Positions 1 to 12,646 of a stretch of 64,000 nt of DNA are shown in pieces (the first letter of the stretch is position 1; the number at the start of each line of letters is the position of its first letter). The translations under genes were made by a program, and so were the position numbers. Under the pieces are notes generated by a model. It had not been told where the DNA came from and searched no databases. It saw only the letters and a list, made by a program, of their open reading frames with translations. The DNA lies in contig WARS01000034.1 in assembly GCA_008933995.1 (NCBI GenBank), positions 62,001-126,000 of the forward strand, given 5' to 3'. This DNA is from Datnioides undecimradiatus. Its lineage: Eukaryota > Chordata > Actinopteri > Lobotiformes > Datnioididae.

Positions 1-630
1 TTTATAAATAAGAGCAGATTCATTGTGATGACCGATCGCTCTCACTGGCTGGAAATGGGATGAACTTTTCCTGCAGTGATGGCAGAAAAGGTCTGGAGAG
101 AAAAGCGGCGCAGCTCTTCTCTTGTTCAGTAGCGGCAGACATCCATATTTTACATTTTGGGGCTTTGAGCTGCAGGATTCTGGAGGGCTAATTATCCCCC
201 GAGGACTGAGGAAGACGGTTATTAAGTTTCATATTCAAACTTCTCAGACAGCTGCAGCTCAAAATGTCGTTCTCAGGACCCGTCCGACTAGAGACATTCA
301 CGCCGGAGTCGTTAGTCCTCACACGCCGCTGCAGAAATATCACAATGTCCTCTTGATGCCAGTATAATTTATTACACAAACATGACACCTGCAGCTTGGG
401 TGTGGGAAAGTTTCTTCCATCACTGTCTCCGAATGCAGAAATTCGCCCCCAGAAACCACAGATTAGGCAGAAATAGAGCTTGTGGTTGATAATCATCTAC
501 ACCGAACACAAAGACACACACAAGCCATAACAGTCAAGCCTGTGCATGTCAGAACCACTATCCCGCAACCGGAGTTGAATGTGTTGAAGTGTGTTCAGGC
601 TTTTTTATCCATCAGCTGTATTTAATCAGT

Positions 631-672
<42 letters not shown>

Positions 673-746
673 GCATTCACAGTGGTGCCAAAAATCTGCA
701 CCAGCAAGCCCGCATCCTCTGCTCTCATTTCACCAACTCCTGAAGT

Positions 747-781
<35 letters not shown>

Positions 782-996
782 GGCATACACGCATGGAGAT
801 TCGTGTAGTAGTGCAGGACAACCACATCCCACTTAAGAGCTTAAGAAATGACCAGCAGATGATCTGGACCGCGCATGAAAAGCACACATGAACCCAAAAC
901 CCCGCTGTTTGCGCTGAAAAATGAGGCCTGGCGTAATTTCCCAGCCGAAAATAGACCAACGCAGCATATCAAAATCGCCGTGCACGGTGCGCACAC

Positions 997-1037
<41 letters not shown>

Positions 1038-2021
1038 TACACACCCGGCTCAAAAAACACACTGATCCAGACACGGGCTGCTTTGCTGGCACGGAGATGA
1101 TCGTGTTTGCACCTCGGTGTGCGCGTTTGTGACTGTGAAGGAATGCAACACAGTGATACATCGCCGCTTTGCACGGCGGGGCTCCTTTTCTCTTGCAAAA
1201 GCTCAGCCAACGCACCACACACACGCATAAATTAACACAAATCCCCATCGGGCCAAATTCAAACACATACGGGCAAATAAGCGCAGGCGACACGGCGCTC
1301 CGTTTGCAGCGTGTTTGCTTTAAAGCATTCAATGCACTCCTTTATGTTTCAACATGGCAGCGACTGGCCAGTGAAACCGTGCGGTGAAGGGATTTGGAAT
1401 TAGGGAAATGTTACGTTTCGGGTATCCGGAGGGGACAGCGGGGCGAGGAGCCTCACTGGCCGCACACCTCGCCTGGTTCCCCGGCAACAACCACGACCAA
1501 CAGCCGCTGCAAAGAAACTGGCTGGTTGGGTTTAATGGCTACCAGTTAGAACTGCTTTCCTCCCGTTTTATAGAAAAACTGTTTCATCCTCATGCACAGT
1601 GCACATGCAAAAAACATGTTTTAAACCCATACTTGTGTATATATTTGCAGTACGCTTTGGCCAGAATATGCATTGGAGCATGCGAGGTGACATTCATTCC
1701 ATATGCAGTTTAGATACATTTGCACACAAGAAGGGAGAACGTGTATTCCCCGTGTCCAACATGAAATCTGATTGTATCCCTGAGCAGTTTCTGGAACCCC
1801 AAGAGCCTTTTTTACGCATATTCTGGACTACAGGTGAAATAATGTGGGTTTTGTGCTGAGTGTGGGGGATAACAGTGCCCCGGCTCACCGCCTCTCTGCT
1901 TGCCATGAAACCAAACAGCCAGTGTGTTGTCTGTGTGAACAGGTTTACTGCATTACGACCAGCACAATTACCATCACCATTATTTATCACCACCATAAAC
2001 GCTCCCCAGCCCAGCACTCAC

Positions 2022-2041
2022 TTCCGAAGCTGCTCCCGCAT
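2022..2041 (-). CDS. dmd: Dp71-type alternative first exon (isoform start)
   Basis: Twenty coding bases, ATGCGGGAGCAGCTTCGGAA, encode MREQLR and the first two bases of a seventh codon, followed by the donor GTGAGTGC. Human Dp71 starts MREQLKG and joins exon 63 in phase 2. Phase 2 is what exon 62 also leaves, so both first exons can use exon 63. Dp71 is the ubiquitous short C-terminal isoform in mammals, starting between exons 62 and 63, exactly as here. The ATG follows GGCCGGCG in a CpG-dense region. The 5' UTR extends to higher coordinates by an unknown length. Confidence 0.9.
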
Positions 2042-2180
2042 CGCCGGCCGATCAGCGCGCTCCGCGTCCGGTGAGAAATGAACCGATTCCCGGGCAGAAC
2101 CGAGGCGATGTCCCGACCCCCTCCGCGGTCCGACCAAGCGTCCTCTACCACCGGAGAGAGGCGTCCGAGATTACCGTGCG
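2022..2180 (-). promoter_or_regulatory. CpG island at the Dp71 first exon
   Basis: By eye about two dozen CpG dinucleotides occur in roughly 160 bp, in a window otherwise CpG-poor. It covers and precedes the Dp71 start on the sense strand and ends against a GT tract. This matches the GC-rich, TATA-less housekeeping promoter known for mammalian Dp71. I see no TATA box. Confidence 0.7.
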
Positions 2181-3126
2181 TGTGTGTATATGTGTGTGTG
2201 TGTGTATCGGTGTGTGTTCCTCTGCAAGCGGCAGCGGTGGGTTGCAGAGGCTGACTGGCCACCGAGACACAAGGGTCAATCTCACCGGAATACAACAAAT
2301 ATTACTTCCGTTTATTATTTCAAAATAAAAGCCTTAGCTAGAAAAACGCATTGTTTACAGATTATGTAAGCGAACATGAATTTAAAAAGCTGTTTACATA
2401 ACTTTAGCTGCATGGAAAATTGCAACATGTGGTTTAATTAATCTAAAGAATAAACTTTTAGTCTCTAACTACTATTTATTTTATAATTTGATTATTAATC
2501 TTTCTATATTGTCATAGTATTAAATTAAATTTGGATTTTAACTATCAGTACAGTTTACACCACGTATTCCTCGCCTCATAGTCGTAAAAATTCAGTTTTT
2601 TGATATAGCAGCCCACATAATTCATATAGCTCTGACTCAAGATAATATTCTTCCCGTTTAGTCAAAGTAAATTTCCACTAAAGTTACCAGGCCCAGATTA
2701 ACAACCCTGTAAGGTGGGTAAATACCCAGACCCTAATGATCCCCCAAAACTTTCCCACTTGTGACACCGTAATTAATTTTTTTATGATCATGCACAGCTA
2801 AACTATAATTAAATCAAAATGTCCCCCGTCCCCTTATGTTAGCAAGGGGAAATCCAATACGACTGTTCAAAGCTGGACATAAACTAAAAATGAAATGCTG
2901 ACACTAAATTCATACCGAACCACCCGAAATGATTGGTACCTTTAATTTGAAATTTAAGATCGGCGCATTTCCGGTCTAAACGCGTCTGCCCCTGTAGAAC
3001 TTGACGCACCTCAGCTAGACGAGGCGGAGCTCAGGCTCCCTGCCTCTGCCTCCCTTCCCCCCATCCCGCTGTTTCTGAAAGCATAGGAGCCTCGACACCA
3101 TCCGAGGAGGTTTTTCACCTCCCTGA

Positions 3127-3400
3127 CAGAGAGAGAGAGAGGGAGAGAGAGAGAGAGAGGGAGGGGGAGAGAGAGAGAGAGAGAGGCTCTTTGCTTTTCA
3201 AGACAGATTCCCACATTCAAGGCCATGATAGAGTGAGAGAGGCAGAAAGGGGGACAGAGAGGAAGAAGTACAGGAACAGAGGAAAAGACAAAAAGGCAAA
3301 GGAGGTGGAGAAGCGGAGAGGAAAGGGGTGCATTTTCGTTTTTACACAGCACACAGGAGAGAAGAGGGGAGAGACAGGAAGAGAGAGGGAGAGGGGGGAG
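3127..3400. repeat. Purine-rich (GA)n low-complexity block
   Basis: Nearly pure (AG)n at 3127-3186 continues as GA/GGA-rich sequence to about 3400. It explains the Ser/Leu-rich and Arg/Glu-rich reading frames on both strands, which are not genes. Confidence 0.85.
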
Positions 3401-3576
3401 TAAGAGGAGGAGGGGGGTGTCTTTGCTTTGGGAATCAGTGTTCAAGGCTTCAGAAATGTAGGCTATGTTGCACCAGCAAAGAGAAGACAAGAACAGCCTG
3501 TAATTTATAGGCAAGTCTCAACTGTTATTTTATCCCACCACAACAGTATGTCTTTATACCTGAGTATGTGTAGGAG

Positions 3577-3613
<37 letters not shown>

Positions 3614-4112
3614 CTGTGAGACAATGAGAGACTGAGACAAGGAAGAGGACCGAAAAGGATGGATCGAGCACATCAAACAATTCCTGATTACTGATTTTAA
3701 GCCTTCGGACGTCATTTTGCGGCTGACTATGATTGTGGAGGAGGTTGGGGATTTAAACAGAGGACTCCACCCGCGGGGGAGCTCGCTTGAAATGAGGCAA
3801 ATCAAACGCACCCTCACAGGATGTGTGTGTGTGTGTGTGTGTGTATGTGTCTGACAGAGGGAGGCAAGGTGGATGTTGCAGGTTTGAGGAAATCATCTCC
3901 AGAAGCAGACAAGTGATCGTGCACGAGAAGCAGTTGGTCGGCCATATGTTGTTACGCTGTGCCCTGAATGTGTGTGCGAGTGTGTTTGTATGCATGAGAC
4001 AGTGTGGGGGTGCTGTTAAGTGTGTGTAGGCTAAAGCCTCCTAAGTGGGTGTATTATATGTTAGCACGCTGGCTGCTGCACTGTGTGAAATCTGCAATGT
4101 GTGCGTTGACGC

Positions 4113-4138
4113 TGTGCGGCCAAAAGTAAGAGGACACC
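4113..4138. mobile_element. Tc1/mariner-type terminal fragment
   Basis: The phrase GCGGCCAAAAGTAAGAGGAC then ACC resembles the GCGGCCAAAAGTAT-TGGACACC end common to fish Tc1-like elements. Only this end-like piece was recognised, with no transposase remnants alongside. Confidence 0.4.
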
Positions 4139-7100
4139 GCTTGTCAACGTTGTATTGTATTATATGGTTCAGTTCAAATAAAGTCTGTAGTGACAGTTTA
4201 GACAGCAGCATGCTCCAAACTTTGCAGGATCAGTTTGGGTATCGCTCTTGATTTTACCCACGTTGATGTATAAGGATCCAACATTTCCCATACTGCAACT
4301 CAGCTGTGTCTTATGTTACCTACTCCAGGCCAAGTACATGAATGTACATGTACTGTACTTGTACAAATAGCTATTATGCAGGCAGAATGGCAGCTGCCAA
4401 CACTGCTCTGTTATCACATTTCACAAGATTATTATTACTGATCCATCACTTTATACAATAATGTTGTTAACCACTGGATGTGGTTCTGTTTTATGCAAAG
4501 CAGGGCATCCGTTAAATAGTAGAACTGAAATAATTTGCTGATCAACTGATTATGAACTGATTAATTAGAATGAAGAGGATTGTCATATTAATAGACGATG
4601 AAAAACAACTGTTAGTTGCAGCAATCATCTAAAGTTTTGGGCATACATTCAGCACAGAATAGATCAGATAAAGTACATCAAAATCATACAAAAACTCAAG
4701 TAAATGAAGAGCAGTGGAGGCTGCAGATGTTATATCATATTAATGGTTTTGGGACGACATGCCCAGTAATCATATATTTATTGGGCGTCCATATGCTTTT
4801 AGCCACATGATGAATATCTGCGTGCATTAATATATAACTAAACATATTGTGAGTGTGTATGTGTGTGTGCATGTACAGTGTAGGATTTTGGTGTGTGTGT
4901 GTGTGTGTGCGTGTGTGTGTGTGTGTGGTCAGCTGGCACTCACAAGGTCTCGGTCCTCTGGTCAGGTCCAGCTTTCTCTCTGCATGTAGAGAGGAGAATC
5001 TGTCACTTGTCTTCCCCCTCCCCTCCCTCCTCCTCCACCATGTTCAGTATGTTTGTCTCACTTGCGGTTAATTCCACGTCAAACCAAGAGCAAAAGCTCT
5101 TCAGACCAACCACGCAGCTGCATGCAGCCCCTCTCACTCAGCGTCAAACGTGCCAAACTGCTAGTTGCTGATTACCAAGCCGAAGCAGGAAGTAAGCTTG
5201 ACCAAACACCAATCACACTGCGGGGCTCATTCTGACCAATGAGTTAGGAATGTGATGTGAAGATGTAAGTCTATGTGACTTCTCACAGGGCTAGTTGGCG
5301 AACTGCTGTTAGCAAAAGTCAGTGATGAGTGTTTTGAACTGAACAGCAGTGCATTTTCTTGCTAATGAATTCAGCTTTTCATTTATAACAGTGGGGGAGG
5401 GTTATCAGCTTGTCATTGGTTTGGTTTATCCACTAGAATTTAACATTAAGGTTCTGCAGGTCTTAATGACACCTGGTAACCAACGTCATTCTGCCAAGTT
5501 GTAGTTGCTGAAGAGGTGATCATTCCTCTATTTAAATCATAGAGGGTGTCATTGTACAGCTCCAAAAAACATAAAATATCCATAAAATGCATCCGGTCAT
5601 GCAGGATGATGTGTAGCCAAATGCATGTGGGTCTGAAAATCAAACATTTTAGCTAATCATCTCTCATGTTTAACTTTGTGAAAATCCTTTGCTTGAACCA
5701 CCTCACCGACAGCTAGACGAGCACCCTGCGGCGCCGAGGCAGAAGTTGTAAGACTGCGCTTATTACTGTGCGAAAGACACCCCACCTCCAAAACTTCTGT
5801 TATGTGCTGATGAGTAGTAAACAATCTCCCAGCATTCACCAGAGCACCGCAGCGCAAACCGGGGACTCAGCTGCTCCCTGGGCATGTTTTGAGACATAAT
5901 GAAGGAAATAATGTCCACGTTTTTTGACCCACCTTGCAGTCTTTTGGCCACAACAGACTGCAAAAATAAACTTATGACGCATCTTAGTTAGCTGGCCGTT
6001 TGGAGATGTATTGTTACGTAAGTCTTAATTTGAGTTTTAGCACATTTTTTTTTACCCATATAAATATAATCATGTTAATGTCAGCAGTATGGGAAAGGCT
6101 GAGACTGAACTGACCGTTGTGGGTAACTTAGCATCAAAGTTTTAACTGAGTTGCAGAAACACAGTATATTAAGCGTGATAATGACTTCAGCTCCTTTACA
6201 TTGTGCTGATCACGTTAAAGGATTTAATGATTTTTAAGACAAAGGCAAAGGAGGGCCAGGAGGTTTGAAAGTGCCTTCTGAGGTCCAGCTACGGAAAATC
6301 AGCTCATTCCTTCACAAGGTATACGATGAGATACTGGAAACCACCACAGATGCTTTCCTGCTGCCCTGATCCACCATCATTTAAAAGTAAAGCTGGCCTG
6401 CTGACGCATTCAGATTCACTCACTGCTCCTGCTGTCCCAACCCGACACACCTGTATGGATCCACTTCAGTTCTCTAATGCTATCTGTGGCTTAATGCATG
6501 GATGGATGGACCGTCAGATGGGTGAAATGTCAATAAAAGAAAGGACAGGCTGAATGGATGAGGACTACACACCATTAGATACTACGGGGTGCACAGTTAG
6601 CAGACGTGCCACACTGTTTAAGTCCAACGCTAAGAATTCAAACCCAGAAAGAAACGAAAAGTCACTTCTGCTGTTACGGGATGTTGAGACAGGACATTTG
6701 AGAGACTTTTCTATGTATGTGTGCCAACTTTCAGAAAATTAGGTAAGGAATTAAGATTACAGTCATGCTATTTCAAACTAGTAACATAATTGGGTTTTTG
6801 AGATAAACAGAATAATGTTATTGTGTTTCTGTTTGTGTTTCACTGATAAAAGTCTCTGTCAAAGTCAAAGTGTCATCCGAATCTTCTCCATCTCATCACA
6901 ATTAATTCACCACATGATTTCAGCCATCTAGGCTTTACCAGGGTGATGTCATCAAAACAACAGATCCATCATCCAGCATTGAAATGTACAAGAGAAACAC
7001 AAATGGCCAGATACAGAAAACATCTTGTAAAACCAGCTTTTCAAAATACTCCTTCAGCCTAACCGCTCAGGGGGAGAAAAAGGTTGAAACTCCTTTTTTC

Positions 7101-8315
7101 AACCACATGTACTTTGTGCTTTTATGTTCCACTGTTCTTCTTCTCCCGCAGAATCCTTTTCCACACGGGTATGTTAACACAAGACTGACAGTTTGAGAAC
7201 TCAAACAAAGACGAGGGGAAAATAAAAGTGCCACACGGTTTATGAGAGAGACTTTTCCAGTTGCAGAACATTTCATGGAAATGAATCATCCAGTCTCTTT
7301 TCCCGAAATATACAGAAAGTGAGGAGGTGTCAAAGAGAGGAGGAGATGTAGAGGTGGTCCTAAAGATGGAGGCATCCTGATTTCTGTATTGGACACTTCA
7401 CTGAGGGAACGGGCTTTAAGACATTTCTGTCTTTTCACAGGCTCATGTTTGTTTGAAACAATTAAGTTTAGTTAAATGATGGATGCGTTAAGATCGACTG
7501 TAGATTGCCTTTGAAATTGGTTTTGTTTATCTTTTAACATCGAGACATGGTGGATATCTGAGTGTGATGTGTTTTGGAAAAGGATCTTTGCTGCTTTGTG
7601 TTGAAACAGTGAGATTCAACCAGTTCAGCCCCCACCAATGAGTTGAGATGAAAGATGTCACTGCGAGTTGGTTACAGTTTTGTAATTATGGTCATTTATA
7701 TTTTTGCTGTAAATCCTGCGCAAAATGAGTTGGAAAATATTAAATGTCTTTAAAATAAAGATATTCTACTTTTACAATAACACGTGTTTCTAATTTTTAG
7801 CAAATGATGCATTTATCCCCAGAGAGAAATCGATCAAACGCAGACTGTGGAGGGTTTTACCCCCGCATTTTGTGTCATCGCCAGTTTCACAGTCGTATTT
7901 TAACGCGCAACGTTCGCATTCCCGTATGCTACCTTCATCTGTCTTAAAGAGGGTCAGGAACCTAAATATCTGCCACTGTAACGCTAACAACCAACAACCA
8001 AGCTGAAAACGAGCAACTACAGAGAGGCATATTGGAGAAGAAACAGGGTCAAACTGATCTACGTGCGCAGCATCTCAGAGCCAGGAAACGTTTAATGTAG
8101 AGTCCTAGATTGTTATTTTCAACAGAACAGTTTGCTTGCTGGTAGCTTCGAGACATTTCTAGCCTTTAGTGACTTTAGCATCAATGCAAAGCGTACTCCA
8201 CATTGTTTGTTAAAAGGTTAGTTCACTTGAGTTTTTGTGTGCGCTCTCGTCGACCTGTTATATAAACAGCAGTGAGGGGGATCTGCTGCGCCACAGCTCA
8301 GAGGTCGGTACTTAC

Positions 8316-8376
8316 TTTATGTAGTAGGGCACGTTGTTTGGGGAGATGCCCTGCTCGAAGGGGCTCTCCACGGATC
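8316..8376 (-). CDS. dmd: dmd exon 62 (first half of the WW domain)
   Basis: 61 bp, as in human, phase 1 in and phase 2 out. After completing a Gly codon it encodes [19 protein letters not shown] plus two bases (AA); human has SVQGPWERAISPNKVPYYIN. ISPN and VPYYI are conserved, but the first signature Trp of the WW domain is Phe, read from TTC. The acceptor is CTCAGCAG and the donor GTAAGTAC is near-perfect. Exon 63 with the second Trp is not in the window. Confidence 0.92.
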
Positions 8377-11047
8377 CTGCTGAGACAGAGAAACAAGGGT
8401 CACAACAACTGTTCAAACTGTCTGCAGGCTGTTTAACTTCTCGCACGCACATTTTACTGCAGGATCAACATCCTTCAGGCCTAACGAAAGCATGCAGCAA
8501 CTGTGTGTGCGTGCAGCAGTAAACCAAAACATCACGTGTAATGAAAAGTTTTCTTCAAAGTAATATACACGATAATGAAAAACAGCAGAAAAACAAGAAA
8601 TATTGCTAATTATCTCACTTATTATGCCCACAAGAGTTGGCACACCAACCATTAAAGCAGCCTGCGCTATCTGGGAATTGTCAGCACAGTTGGAAAGCAT
8701 CTCGGACCAATCAGATGGCTTGGCTGAAACTACCCGCTGTATAAGCGTTATTGTGCCCCACGGGTAAAATTTGCTGCAGTTAAAAACGGAACGATGCATC
8801 GCGGGACAACTGCCAGAGCACATGCGGTTTATATCAACACAGCAGCGCGATATGAAAGACGTGTACGTTCGCACCGCTCGCATTATCATCATCATCGCTG
8901 TCATCGTTATTATAACCCCATCACCAGCCCTGTCTGTCCTGGTGTATCTATCAGAACGCCATTATCAGGCTGGATGAGACATTTATATGTGAACAAATGT
9001 CAAACTGTGCACGGTCTTTGCTTTACCTACAAGGCATGTTTCAATCTATATCCTGTCTCTTGATATCATATTTAATGCACGTTCTAACACCCTACCATCT
9101 TACAGAACATGCCACAGCCACATTTAACCACTTCATTTGTATCTGAAGTGTCAATTTTCACTTTCTGTTTCTTTCCTTCCTTTGTTTTTAGTCGTACGCC
9201 CCCCTGCCCCCCGTGGTTCTTCAATTTTAATCACCGCCACGAGCGCGTGAGTGATGTTGTGATCTTTTGTTATCTGTGGTCTTTTAATTACTCTGCAGAT
9301 GAGCTGTAATTAAACTAAAGAGAATTGATGAGGAAAAGCAGTACGCGGGTTGATGAGTGGCTCCAGGTGGACATCCTTAAATGACAAAAAACATCCTTAT
9401 AGTCTTACGAGCTCATACATCATTAATCCGCAATGTTTAGTGCGCTCTGAGTCACTGGCACATGCGTGGTGAGTGAGTCACAGTGATAGCAACACTAAGA
9501 AACAGCGAGAGTTGGGTTTTCTTGCAGTTTTGTCTATTAAAGCTGCGACTGTTGGATAAAATTATATCTGTGCTTCTTAGAAAATGGAGGTCTAACTGCA
9601 CAATCCTAAGCAACAGTATGCATCGTTTGCTTATCAAAGTTGCACTATATTAATATTAATATAGTAACTGAGCTTTCATCCGAACCCATTTTGCAAATGG
9701 TCAGAATGAGTTTCTACAATCAAGCTTTCATTGAACACAGTTACTGTGTGTATCAGAGTACCCATAGGAAACAAGAAATAACAAAATGAGCTCATCAGCA
9801 GTGGCTTTGTTCAACAGTGGCTGGAGAGATCGTCGTGTACACATCTCTTTCATCAGTGCAACAATCAATGAGGCACTTTCATCCATCCACCTTCATCAAT
9901 ATGTGGCTGAGGTACGGATGAGAGCCTCTGTCATACTGGGTTAAGCGCTGGGTCATATTGGAATTCAGTGATAAAACCAGAAAAACAAGTTGCATAAACA
10001 GATCGATATGCCGTCATGGGCTCAATGAGCAGCCAAATGAGTGACGCTCTTTATACGCTCGCTGCCTCTCATCGCTTATTCAGCTATTCAGTGACCTGGT
10101 GACAGTCGAGCGCCGTGTCACTCTTCCTGTCTCGCTAACACGTCACTTATTGAGCGCCACTGAGCGAGAGGCTGTCAGGAGGCGGGTGCCTCGTTTTGTC
10201 TAACACACTCTGTCTTATCTCTTTCACACACACACACGAGTATCTTGTCAGCTGTCAACACTCTGATGTATGCAGGTAGGTGTGTGTGATTGTGTGTGTT
10301 ACCCACCGTGCAGGAGGCCAAAGTCCCGGTGAGCGTCCGTCAGCTGCTTAAGATGTTCTGCGATGGAGATCTGATGGAAAAGATGGAAAGAAACACATTT
10401 AGACAGACAGGCAGACAGACAGACAGACAGACAGGCAGACAGATAGATAGATAGATAGATAGATAAGGTTATCCTTTGCTATCTTTATCATTCTTTATTC
10501 TCTTCCTCTGTGGACCACAGGGCAGTCAAGTGCATAATGATGAATATTACAGGGTGACAACATGACATGAGAATATGTTTTTCTTAAATTTACCACCTTT
10601 AAATCAAACACATGTAGCGAGAAATCCCTGTTTCCTGAGAAAAGAAGAAATATAATCATGGGTAATTTTAAGAAAACTTTAATCCTCAAATAAAATGAAT
10701 AGCTTCATAATGTGATGATGGGAGTACGCTGGGGAGGATGTTTTAGTGTGTGTCACTGGGAACCTCTATAGCTATGATTTACTCTGGAACAAGAGCAGTG
10801 AGTACAGAAGTACAAGGATGTGTGAGCGGAGGGAGAGGAAGTGGAGGGGAGGAGACAAAAAGACAAGCATGGAGGAGATAATTGAATTTGTAGTGGTGGA
10901 ATTAGAGAGGATGCAGTCTCCTGTGAGTCTCCTTCAGCTCTGAATGAGCTGTCTATCTAGATGGAGTTGAGATAATTGCGCCAAATCAGCACGGCTCTGT
11001 AGGTACACACTGAGAGGCGGGGCTAAGCCCACCGGGGTACACACACA

Positions 11048-11115
<68 letters not shown>

Positions 11116-12589
11116 TCTCCTGGCTCACAGATTGCCATCTAAACCGCAAACTCTTTGCTTGTCTTCGATCCAAATCTAAACACCTGTTTTGCAGGATGTT
11201 GCTGTTGACATTACAATATCAGCTAACTCATATAAGCACCAGTGCAGGGCTGGCATGAAAATCCTTTATGTAACTTTGATGATTTTCATGTTTGAAGTAC
11301 AAAACATTCTTGGATAGACTAAACAACTCATTGATGTCCAAGTAATGAAAGTCAGCTCCGGCACACTGTCAAAACTTATGTCTAAGTTATTACATAATCA
11401 TGTTTCTGTAATGCTTCTCATATAATATCAAGCCTGCAAACACAAAATATAAAAAGATCCATCAGTGTCACTTGAACCACAAACAAGAACAAAATAGCAG
11501 TGCAGTGTTTTGTCAGGCTGTGGATAAAAGCATTTATAAATGTTGTCTGCTCTGTAATGAAATCACACTGGGCTCTATTTGCATCAGCAGTGGTGAATTA
11601 TCAGGCCTCCTAATAACAACTGAAGGGCAATGACAGACAATAATCCATTCAGTTTAATGATGAGAACCAAGAAATGCAATTTGTCAGTTCTTAAAAACAA
11701 CAAAATACCCCAAATCACTATCGACATCTATGGCTCTTTCTAACATTTTCATATTTAGCAAATATTTAGGAAGCTCCTCAGACTCTGCTGCGCCCATGAA
11801 GCTTTTCTCATCTCATGAATAATTCCCATAAAAAACCAGCTGACACTTGCAGACATGATTTCAGACCAGTACCAACCCTGGCCAGCTAGCTGCACCCTGA
11901 AAGTCCCCAGAGGAGCCGCTGTGTGTCTATAATCGCTGATGCTTCCTGACACAATGTTCAATGATCTAATGTTCCCAGGCAACACATGCAGCTTGGGCCC
12001 GGCATGCAGAGCTTTGGCAGACGCTGATTAGTGACAGATTTTTGTTCCAGGAAGTAAAAAAAAAAGCGAATCATTGGAAGCTTAAAGGCGTCTCAACTTT
12101 CTTTGATAGAAGTCTTGAAGCTGAGGGACTGAGATGGGTTATTATCCAGTCTGAGTGGACAGATTGGCTGATTAACCATCCAGCCTTTCATCCACAACCC
12201 AAATGAGAAGGCCAACTGATGACGCATTGTCAGGGGAGTGTGTGTGTGTGCGTGTGTGTGCGCGTCATGGTATGAGATGAAGAACAGATGAAGATGAAGA
12301 TATGGCAGCGATGACCAGTCCTTTTTCTTTTTTGGCTTCCATGTGACATGAAACCAAATGATGAAATTACCTTCGAGTCCACCTCACCCAATCCATTTCT
12401 GCCTGAGCTGCTTTTCCCCGTATCCACGGTAACCTAATCAGAATTGTACAAACGAGAGGAGTGGGATTGTTGAGGAAGAATTTGTCGCAATTACTCAGAG
12501 TGCACTGTGTCCCGGCGCCGGCCAATCAGCTTCGACCTTTCAGACACGAAAGAACACTGTGAACCAACTAAAGTGACCTGAATGTGCAG

Positions 12590-12646
<57 letters not shown>

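Larger units (their letters stand above)
1..8315 (-). other. Intron 62, 5' part, with the Dp71 start region
   Basis: At least 8.3 kb. It holds the Dp71-type first exon and CpG island (2022-2180), CpG-richer sequence at about 1060-1560, (CA)n at 632-670, 749-778 and 999-1035, (GT)n at about 2181-2217, 3580-3611, 3821-3845 and 4849-4926, a GA-rich block at 3127-3400, and a Tc1-like end fragment (4113-4138). No exon 63 coding sequence (the QTTCWDHPKM block) was found. Confidence 0.65.

Noticed and set aside
589..1332. His-Thr and Cys-Val repeat proteins on both strands
   Set aside because: These frames, here and at the many other CA/GT tracts of the window, are translations of dinucleotide microsatellites.
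3011..3514. 167-codon Ser/Leu-rich minus-strand frame
   Set aside because: Explained by the (GA)n low-complexity block at 3127-3400.
10303..10370. Longer exon 61 using the donor GTAACAC (68 bp)
   Set aside because: It would leave phase 2 into an exon 62 that needs phase 1 and so break the frame; the 64-bp form keeps it.
11571..11586. GGGCTCTATTTGCATC as another Harbinger-like end
   Set aside because: No matching inverted end or target duplication was found nearby; likely chance similarity.
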